NCBI GenBank assembly: GCA_003222675.1
Contig: QHWT01000046.1
Coordinates: 115,987 to 179,986 of the forward strand
Direction: 5' to 3'
Source: Acidobacteriota bacterium
Lineage (GTDB): Bacteria; Acidobacteriota; Vicinamibacteria; Vicinamibacterales; 2-12-FULL-66-21
DNA: 64,000 nt
Shown piece by piece: positions 58,491 through 64,000 of this stretch (position 1 is the first letter of the stretch; each line of letters begins with the position of its first letter). The notes beneath the pieces are model-generated. The model saw only the letters and a program-made list of their open reading frames with translations, had not been told where the DNA came from and did not search any database. The position numbers and the translations under genes were made by a program.

Positions 58491-59294
58491 TCAGCTCTTG
58501 GTTGTATCGAGCGTCCGCTGGCCCGTCCGCTCCTGAATGGCGGCCTTCTGCCGTTCGCGCACTTCCGACGAAACGACTCTCACCCGGAACAACAGTCCCT
58601 TCGACTCGATGCGGCGCCGCACCGTGTCGAGGTCTTCCTGCGACACCGTCGATGGGCTTGCCGCGACATCGACGAGCACGCGCTCCAATTCGTCGAGCAC
58701 CGCGGCGACCGTCGCATCACCGTTGGTCGCGGCCGTCTGCCGATACAGCCGGTTCGACGCGAGCAGTTGCTGCGCGCGCGCCTGTTCCGAGGAAATGTCC
58801 ACGCTGCCCGTGTTCTCGGAGCTCACCAGCTCCACGAGCACCATCTGCGATCGATCGAGGTGATCGCCCAGGTCCACGAGCAGAATCCGTTCACGAACTC
58901 TTTCGGCCGACGCCGGCGCGGGCGCGCCTGCTGACGGCGTCGTCGCGGGCGTCAGTCGTCCCGCCATGAACGCGCCAATAACGAGCACGACGACCAGTGC
59001 TGCCCACGCGAGCCGCGCGGGGGACAACACGAACCACGACAGCCATCCTCCGCGACGCGGGGGAAGCGCCGGTTCGAGCCGCGCCCATGCGACGCGCTCG
59101 AATCCGTCCGGAGCCTCTCCGATCGGCGCGCTGTCGACGAACGCAAGCACGCGGGTGAGGCGCCCGTAGTTCTGCTGGCATTCGTGACACTCGACGAGAT
59201 GACCGGCCGCGCGGTGTTCCTCCGATGCGGTCATTTCCCCGTAGTAGTGCAGCGCGAGATCGTCGTCCGACAGGTGGACCATGGACATTGGCAT
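58491..59294 (-). CDS. Anti-sigma factor with zf-HC2 finger and one membrane segment
   Basis: 267 aa. N-terminal zinc finger HLVECHEC gives His32-x3-Cys36-x2-Cys39. One membrane segment at about residues 94-113 (LAWAALVVVLVIGAFMAGRL) separates it from a periplasmic helical domain (VRERILLVDLGDHLDRSQMV, AVLDELERVLVDVAASPSTV). It should hold the adjacent ECF sigma factor until an envelope signal arrives. The ATG at 59294 overlaps the sigma stop (TAATG). Confidence 0.92.
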   Translation of the reverse strand: MPMSMVHLSDDDLALHYYGEMTASEEHRAAGHLVECHECQQNYGRLTRVLAFVDSAPIGEAPDGFERVAWARLEPALPPRRGGWLSWFVLSPARLAWAALVVVLVIGAFMAGRLTPATTPSAGAPAPASAERVRERILLVDLGDHLDRSQMVLVELVSSENTGSVDISSEQARAQQLLASNRLYRQTAATNGDATVAAVLDELERVLVDVAASPSTVSQEDLDTVRRRIESKGLLFRVRVVSSEVRERQKAAIQERTGQRTLDTTKS

Positions 59295-59860
59295 TAACTT
59301 TCGACAAAAGGTTCGAGCGCGAGGCGCATCTTGCGCACGGCCCTGAACACGCTGTGTTTCGCCGCGTTGGCCTTCAATCCCAGTGCGCGGCTGATTTCTT
59401 CAATCGACTGCCCTTCGAAGTGCCGCAGCACGAACGCCGCGCGCTCCATGTCACTCAATGACGCCATCGCGGCGCCGACGCGCTCCTGCACCTCGGTGCT
59501 GAGCATCAGCCGTTCGGGCGACGGGTCGACGCGGTCCTCGGCGGCGGCCTCGAAGTATTCGAGGTCCGCGGCATCCGCGCCGGACTCCTGGTGCCTGCGC
59601 GAACGAATGAGATCGATTGAACAGTTCACGGCGATTCGATGGAGCCACGTGCCGAAGTTGGCACGCGACTCGAAACGGCCCAACTGCCGGTACGCCCGCA
59701 GGAACGTTTCCTGGACGACATCCTCGGCGTCGTGTGGATTGCCGGTCATACGGTGCGCGAGCCTGTAGACGGCGCAGCTGTGACGCTCGACGAGCGATCG
59801 AAAAGCTTCGCTATCTCCATCGCGGGCCAGCGCGACGGCGGCGGCGTCCGTATGCGGCAT
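59294..59860 (-). CDS. ECF RNA polymerase sigma factor
   Basis: 188 aa. Region 2 includes FRSLVERHSCAVYRLAHRMT, HDAEDVVQETFLRAYRQL and TWLHRIAVNCSIDLIRSRR; region 4 includes MERAAFVLRHFEGQSIEEIS and LGLKANAAKHSVFRAVRKMR. It belongs to the canonical RpoE-like group, with its anti-sigma factor directly downstream. TCTAAT lies 7 nt before the ATG at 59860, a possible leaderless start. The 108 bp between this gene and the next small gene show nothing. Confidence 0.95.
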   Translation of the reverse strand: MPHTDAAAVALARDGDSEAFRSLVERHSCAVYRLAHRMTGNPHDAEDVVQETFLRAYRQLGRFESRANFGTWLHRIAVNCSIDLIRSRRHQESGADAADLEYFEAAAEDRVDPSPERLMLSTEVQERVGAAMASLSDMERAAFVLRHFEGQSIEEISRALGLKANAAKHSVFRAVRKMRLALEPFVES

Positions 59861-59968
59861 CCGAATGATTAGACGGGAGTTGTGCTGGGCGGTTAGCCCG
59901 CGGATGAGGCCGGTTTTACGCGGTTCGTATTGACCCGCGACAGGCAGCGACTGGCGGCTGTCATCGCC

Positions 59969-60166
59969 TCAAACCTCACTCGGACGTCGCGCGGCTGGAT
60001 CCGCCTTCTGCTTCGTATCCCTGTCGGCAGGTCCCGGAACTGCCACGGACTGCACATGATTCAGGATCTCGCGCATTCGCGAAATCTCAGCGTGCAGCGC
60101 CGCGATGCAGGCTTCCTGCGTTTCGTGCGCGACATCAGAGCCCACGCCGCAGTACGGGCATTTCAT
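59969..60166 (-). CDS. Small zinc-ribbon-like protein
   Basis: 65 aa. MKCPYCG at the start gives one Cys-x2-Cys, followed by His14 and Cys19, so one zinc site is possible; the middle is a short coiled coil (CIAALHAEISRMREILNHVQ) and the end is polar. Function unknown. Confidence 0.5.
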   Translation of the reverse strand: MKCPYCGVGSDVAHETQEACIAALHAEISRMREILNHVQSVAVPGPADRDTKQKADPAARRPSEV

Positions 60167-60227
60167 TCGCGGTTCTTAGGCGAATCGCAGGGAGCATCGA
60201 TCGAAGGCTGCAAGAAGCTCACCGTCG

Positions 60228-61160
60228 TTAACTCATCGATGTCAGTGTCCGCTCGAGGCCGTCTTCGAGCGGCGTGATGCGTAGCCGCAGCGCGTCAATC
60301 GCGGCCTCGCTCTCGAGCGGCCAGTCATGACGAAAAATATGCACGATCCCCCGAGTCAGCAGCGGCGGACGCTTCGTGAGCGCGGCGCGTGCTTCTTCGA
60401 CGAGCGCCGCAGCTGTCGCGACCCCATACGGGATGCGGAGGGGAAGCGTGCGCCCCCGAGTCCGCTTCAAAAAATCGAAGATCGCGGCCTGCGGCGCGTT
60501 CACGCCGCCGACGATGTACTCGCGCGCTGGAGCGGGATGGGCAAGCGCCTCGACGTGGGCCCCTGCCACGTCGTCAATGAACGCGTATGACCACAGGTGC
60601 TCGACGCCAATCACGCCCGGCAGCTGCCCGGCGAGATGATCCCGCATCAACCGGCCGACGAGGTTGCCTTCCGTCGCGGGCCCCGGACCATAGATGACTC
60701 CGGGATACAACGTGACGACCGGCAGGCCGTCAGCGGCGGCACGCCGCGCGACGTCGCGCGCCGCCACTTTCGTGCGCTGGTAGTGGTTCGCCGTCAGCGG
60801 CCGAGGACTGTCGGCGGGCGGCAGCGCGAGAAACGACGACGTGTAGACGATGCGCGGCGTGTGGTGCGCCCGCGCCGCGGCGAGCACGGACTGCAACCCG
60901 CCGACATTGATTGCGTCGAACTCCGCGGGGTCCCGCCGCCACACGGCGACGAGGGCCGCCGTGTGACAGATTGCGTCGCACCCGTCAGCCGCGCGGGTCA
61001 CCGCGGGGGTCTCGCGAATGTCGCCGTCGATGGCGCGCCCGGGCAGCGACGCGGCCGTCGCGCGGCGCGCGAACACCACGGGCTCGTGCCCCGCGCGGTC
61101 CAGCGAACGCACGATCGCCGATCCGAGATAGCCGGTTCCACCGGTGACGAGCACGCGCAT
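60228..61160 (-). CDS. NAD-dependent epimerase/dehydratase family protein
   Basis: 310-aa extended SDR enzyme. Rossmann motif VLVTGGTGYLGSAIV at residues 3-17, VYTSSFLAL with the Ser, and YQRT-K (HYQRTKVAARD) with the Tyr-x3-Lys pair. Resembles the hopanoid-associated / dihydroflavonol-reductase-like sugar or lipid epimerases. Substrate unknown. Single gene. Confidence 0.85.
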   Translation of the reverse strand: MRVLVTGGTGYLGSAIVRSLDRAGHEPVVFARRATAASLPGRAIDGDIRETPAVTRAADGCDAICHTAALVAVWRRDPAEFDAINVGGLQSVLAAARAHHTPRIVYTSSFLALPPADSPRPLTANHYQRTKVAARDVARRAAADGLPVVTLYPGVIYGPGPATEGNLVGRLMRDHLAGQLPGVIGVEHLWSYAFIDDVAGAHVEALAHPAPAREYIVGGVNAPQAAIFDFLKRTRGRTLPLRIPYGVATAAALVEEARAALTKRPPLLTRGIVHIFRHDWPLESEAAIDALRLRITPLEDGLERTLTSMS

Positions 61161-61213
61161 ACGTACAAATAACGTGACGGCGTGTCAATGCCGCCTGGTG
61201 AATGCCGAATGCC

Positions 61214-61290
61214 ATTCAGCAAATCACCAAATCACCAAATCACCAAATCACCAAATCGCCAATCACCAACTCGCCAATCGCGAAACCGCC
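61214..61290. repeat. Octamer array AAATCACC
   Basis: At least four exact CAAATCAC units (61220-61255) and further CAATCACC/CAACTCGCC variants before the rhomboid gene. Same unit family as at 52203-52245 and 56048-56100. Confidence 0.8.
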
Positions 61291-61301
61291 GGGTTACAAA
61301 G

Positions 61302-61307
61302 TACACT
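61302..61307 (+). promoter_or_regulatory. TACACT -10 element of the rhomboid gene
   Basis: TACACT lies 7 nt before the ATG at 61315, no ribosome binding site between. Confidence 0.55.
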
Positions 61308-61314
61308 GGCCGGT

Positions 61315-62166
61315 ATGTTCAGGCAGAGGACCGGCTCGGTTGTCTGTGCATCGTGCGGATCCCTGGTCGGCGTCAACGACGATCGCTGTTACAACTGTGG
61401 CCGGCGCAACCCAGGACTGTGGGGCTTCGGACCCGCGTTGCGGCGGTTCGGCAATGACCTCGGATTCCTCTCACTGGTCCTCTACGGCTGTTCCGCGTTG
61501 TACCTGGTATCGCTCGCGATGACGGTCGCGACGGGCGGCAACCTCTTCTCGGGATCGGTGTTCTCGATGCTGGGACCGAACCAGTATTCGCTGCTGGTGC
61601 TCGGTGCGAGCGGTGCGTGGCCCGTCTTCGGCGTCGGCCGCTGGTGGACGGTGTTGAGCGCGGGGTGGCTGCACGGCGGAGCACTGCACATCCTGTTCAA
61701 CATGATGTGGGTGCGCCAGCTGGGGCCTGCCGTCGCGGACATGTACGGCGCGGCGCGCATGATCATCATCTACACCATCGCGAGCGCCACCGGTTTTCTT
61801 CTCAGCTCATTCATGGGCGCGTACCTGCCCATCCCATTCTTCGGCGGCGGCGCCGTGACCATCGGCGCGTCCGCGCCGATCTTCGGCCTGCTCGGCGCGC
61901 TGGTGTATTACGGTCGCCGCGGCGGCAGCAGCCTCGTAGGCTCCGAAGCGCTCGGCTATGCGCTGACGATGGGCGTGTTCGGCCTCGTCATGCCGGGAAT
62001 TGACAACGCCGCGCACGCCGGCGGCTTCGTGGGCGGCTACATTGCGGGGATGTGGCTGGATCCGCTGAAACGCGAACGCATGGATCATTTCGTCGGCGCC
62101 GCGATCTGCCTGCTGGTCACGGCCCTCAGCATCGTCTGGTCGATCGCCACGGTGTATATCCACTGA
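61315..62166 (+). CDS. Rhomboid-family intramembrane serine protease with N-terminal zinc ribbon
   Basis: 283 aa. N-terminal zinc ribbon CASCGSLV...DRCYNCGRRNP (Cys-x2-Cys twice, residues 11-31), then six to seven membrane helices. Rhomboid features: WRTVLSAG-like RWWTVLSAGWLHGGALHILFN (key residues HGG, HILFN), the catalytic Ser in TIGASAPIFGLLGA and catalytic His in AAHAGGFVGGY. The usual GASG is GASA here, with the catalytic Ser kept. Probably active. Substrates unknown. Confidence 0.9.
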   Translation: MFRQRTGSVVCASCGSLVGVNDDRCYNCGRRNPGLWGFGPALRRFGNDLGFLSLVLYGCSALYLVSLAMTVATGGNLFSGSVFSMLGPNQYSLLVLGASGAWPVFGVGRWWTVLSAGWLHGGALHILFNMMWVRQLGPAVADMYGAARMIIIYTIASATGFLLSSFMGAYLPIPFFGGGAVTIGASAPIFGLLGALVYYGRRGGSSLVGSEALGYALTMGVFGLVMPGIDNAAHAGGFVGGYIAGMWLDPLKRERMDHFVGAAICLLVTALSIVWSIATVYIH

Positions 62167-62194
62167 TTGCACTCGCCATTGATACGGACAATAA

Positions 62195-62269
62195 CCACGG
62201 ATCACAGGGATTGCACGGATCAAGCCGGTGCTTCTGCGGCGTGAGATTCGTGGGATCCGTGGCTATAAT
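62195..62269. promoter_or_regulatory. Inverted repeat and TATAAT before the threonine dehydrogenase-like gene
   Basis: CCACGGATC (62195-62203) and GATCCGTGG (62254-62262) form a 9-bp inverted repeat. A TATAAT (62264-62269) abuts the right arm, 8 nt before the GTG at 62278. Confidence 0.6.
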
Positions 62270-62277
62270 TTTTGGTT

Positions 62278-63294
62278 GTGCGTAAACCTGTCGTTCTCAT
62301 CACGGGCGCCGGCGGCGAGATCGGTCACGGACTCATCGATGGTCTGGCCCAGCGCGGCGACCGCGCGATCGTCACCATCGACATCTCGCGACTCGACGAC
62401 ACCATCGCGAAGAAAGTCGATCGCGAGGTGACCGGATCCATCCTGGATCGCGCGCTCCTCGAGCGGCTGATGGCGGAGTACGAGATCGATCTGATCTTCC
62501 ATCTCGCGGCGCTGCTGTCCACGCGGTCCGAGTTCACGCCCGTTGCTGCGCACCAGGTGAACGTCGAAGGCACCTTGAGCCTGCTCGAATTCGCCCAGCA
62601 CGAGGGGGAATCGCACGGGCGCCCCGTCGTGTTCATCTATCCCTCGTCCATTGCGGCCTACGGACTGCCGAGTCTCGACGAGAAGCAGAATGCCGGCAAG
62701 GTATCGGAAGACCAGTATCTGCACCCGACCACGATGTACGGGTGCAACAAGCTGTATTGCGAGTTGATCGGGACCTACTACGCGCGCAATTACAAGCAGC
62801 TCGCGGCGGAATCGCACAGCGGCCGCGTGGATTTCAGATGCGCGCGGTTCCCGGGGCTCATCTCCGCACTCACGCTGCCGGCGGGCGGCACGTCGGATTA
62901 CGCGCCCGAAATGATCCATGCTGCCGCGCGAGGGGAGAACTACGGCTGCTTCGTGCGGTCCGACACGCAGATTCCGTTCATGGCGATGCCCGACGGCGTC
63001 GACGCGCTGCTGGCGCTTGCGTCTGCGCCGCGCGACGGCCTGCAGCGGACGGCGTATAACGTGGGCGCGTTCAGTCCGACCGCCGAGGACATCCGCAACG
63101 TCGTCGTGAAGGCGTTTCCCGGGGCGGAGATTGCGTGGGCGACCGACGATAAACGCCAGCGGATCGTGGATTCATGGCCTGCGGACGTCGACGACAACGC
63201 GGCGCGGCGCGACTGGGGATTCTCGCCGCGCTATGATTTTCACCGCGCGTTCAGCGAGTACCTGATCCCGACGATTCGAAAACGATATGCATAG
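62278..63294 (+). CDS. SDR-type L-threonine 3-dehydrogenase-like protein
   Basis: 338 aa from the GTG at 62278. NAD-binding VLITGAGGEIGHGLIDGL, SIAAYG and the catalytic pair in MYGCNKLYCE (Tyr-x3-Lys). FRCARFPGLISALTLPAGGT, SDYAPEMIHAAA and CFVRSDTQIPFMAMPDGVDAL match the SDR threonine dehydrogenase group, which oxidises L-threonine to 2-amino-3-ketobutyrate. A nucleotide-sugar epimerase is a less likely alternative. A TTG at 62272 is also in frame. Confidence 0.85.
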   Translation: MRKPVVLITGAGGEIGHGLIDGLAQRGDRAIVTIDISRLDDTIAKKVDREVTGSILDRALLERLMAEYEIDLIFHLAALLSTRSEFTPVAAHQVNVEGTLSLLEFAQHEGESHGRPVVFIYPSSIAAYGLPSLDEKQNAGKVSEDQYLHPTTMYGCNKLYCELIGTYYARNYKQLAAESHSGRVDFRCARFPGLISALTLPAGGTSDYAPEMIHAAARGENYGCFVRSDTQIPFMAMPDGVDALLALASAPRDGLQRTAYNVGAFSPTAEDIRNVVVKAFPGAEIAWATDDKRQRIVDSWPADVDDNAARRDWGFSPRYDFHRAFSEYLIPTIRKRYA

Positions 63295-63317
63295 CGTCCA
63301 GGAGGGATGGAGCCCGC

Positions 63318-63677
63318 ATGGCGAAGCTGACTGTGGAAGGTTACCGGACCGTTGAAGTCCCGTCGGGGAAGCGCCTCGTCAGGGCGATTGAAGAGGATGC
63401 CCGCGTCGATATCCTCCACGCGTGCGGCGGCAACGCGCGGTGCACGACGTGCCGGATCGAATTCATCGCGGGTGAACCGGAAAGGATGACGGAAGCGGAG
63501 CGCGACGTGCTCAACGCGAAAGGCGTCGTCGGCGCGCGCCTGTCGTGCCAGATGACGTGCGACCACGACATGGTCGTCCGCGCGATCAGCCGCCTCGAGG
63601 GCAGCGGCCGGCCGGATCCGGGCCCGACACCGGAGCCCACCATCCAGCCGCCGCCGGTGTGGATCCCGAAACAGTGA
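63318..63677 (+). CDS. 2Fe-2S ferredoxin
   Basis: 119 aa with the plant-type cluster motif: HACGGNARCTTCR (Cys-x5-Cys-x2-Cys) and a fourth Cys in LSCQM. A Pro-rich tail (PDPGPTPEPTIQPPPVW) is unusual. GGAGG lies about 8 nt before the ATG. Electron carrier; partner unknown. Confidence 0.92.
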   Translation: MAKLTVEGYRTVEVPSGKRLVRAIEEDARVDILHACGGNARCTTCRIEFIAGEPERMTEAERDVLNAKGVVGARLSCQMTCDHDMVVRAISRLEGSGRPDPGPTPEPTIQPPPVWIPKQ

Positions 63678-63699
63678 CCGGATCCGCGGAGACGGCTTT

Positions 63700-63831
63700 A
63701 CTCAGAGGCCACGGAGGTCATGGAGTTCGTTAGGCAAAAGAATTCTCAGTGTTCTCGCCGAGATCCTCTGACTCAATGGTCGCGGAGCGCTTTAATAAAA
63801 GAATTCTCCGTGGTCTCCGTGGCCTCTGAGT
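63700..63831. mobile_element. Short element with near-perfect 26-bp terminal inverted repeats
   Basis: The left end (63700-63725, starts ACTCAGAGGCCACGGAG) and right end (63806-63831, ends CTCCGTGGCCTCTGAGT) match in inverted order with only two mismatches. AAAGAATTCTC occurs twice inside. No ORF. It fills the convergent spacer between the ferredoxin gene and the SulP-like gene; MITE-like. Confidence 0.65.
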
Positions 63832-63853
63832 GAACAGGCTCTGCGGCTTCTAC

Positions 63854-64000
63854 TCACGCGGCGCGCGTCGCGATCACTTCCGCAGCGCGCGTCAGCGCGG
63901 CGGCGATATTCGGGCAGATGTTCCCGTCGCCGATGTGCTGATGGAAGCGCGCCTGACGCATGACGGCGGCCGGTTGCTCGCGGGCGCCACACAGCAACAG
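63854..64000 (-). CDS. C-terminal end of a SulP-type transporter or STAS-domain protein (5' end outside window)
   Basis: The minus-strand frame open at the window edge reads LLLCGAREQPAAVMRQARFH, then IGDGNICPNIAAALTRAAEV and stops at 63854. This matches the last strand and helix of STAS domains at the end of SulP anion transporters. Only 48 codons are visible, so a free-standing STAS protein cannot be excluded. Confidence 0.7.
   Translation of the reverse strand: MLLCGAREQPAAVMRQARFHQHIGDGNICPNIAAALTRAAEVIATRAA

Noticed and set aside
63678-63853. A small gene in the ferredoxin-SulP spacer
   Set aside because: Only an inverted-repeat element is seen; no frame has a credible start or composition.

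Overview
The window looks like a chromosomal segment of a GC-rich, diderm, free-living bacterium, most likely an Acidobacteriota of the Vicinamibacteria type. This is inferred from lipid A genes (lpxD, lpxB), the gene repertoire, a VWFA-related pseudogene tail typical of acidobacteria, the many secreted proteases and ECF sigma factors, and intergenic DNA full of short tandem heptamers and palindromes. No phage, transposase, integrase or CRISPR array was found. Almost every start is tied to its neighbour by ATGA, GTGA, TTGA or TGATG overlaps, which fixes many start codons.

Layout. 0-6.2 kb (minus strand): translation cluster thrS-infC-rpmI-rplT-pheS-pheT and a tRNA-Val(GAC). 6.5-15.8 kb (minus): a seven-gene chain of two peptide-type ABC permeases, their binding protein, an ECF-like sigma factor, a TPR-CHAT (caspase-fold) protein, a small zinc-finger protein and a secreted S8 subtilase carrying four copies of one octapeptide. 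This is the best candidate in the window for an undescribed system. 15.8-20.6 kb (minus): HU, a degenerate S41 protease, a frameshifted EnvC-like factor and a lipoprotein of the alkaline-phosphatase superfamily. 20.6-22.1 kb (plus): ruvX-mltG. 22.3-27.5 kb (minus): nadK-tlyA-ispA-xseB-xseA-ymdB. 27.5-29.8 kb: three Hsp20 genes around a strong promoter, then rpoZ and two small membrane proteins. 29.8-32.3 kb (minus): gatC-gatA-GNAT. 32.3-33.8 kb: the AmmeMemoRadiSam B and A proteins. 33.8-37.7 kb: nfo, a PLC/nuclease-like secreted protein, MgtC and small or unknown proteins. 37.9-43.6 kb: lpxD, two M16 proteases (the first broken by an in-frame TGA) and lpxB. 44-46.2 kb: a secreted matrixin operon. 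46.9-52 kb: an OpuC-type osmoprotectant transporter and aconitase. 53-56 kb: queG-udgX-yqgE and a DUF892 protein. 56.1-59.9 kb (minus): an ECF sigma / anti-sigma / two HEAT-repeat protein operon. 60-64 kb: two SDR proteins, a rhomboid, a ferredoxin and the tail of a SulP/STAS protein.

Two features run across the whole window. First, many genes have a TANNNT -10-like hexamer 6-10 nt before the start codon and no Shine-Dalgarno sequence, which suggests widespread leaderless transcription. Second, spaces between operons, especially convergent ones, are filled by heptamer or octamer tandem repeats and hairpins. Similar repeat or palindromic elements have entered the coding regions of pheT, pheS, the AMMECR1-type gene, tlyA and queG without breaking frame.
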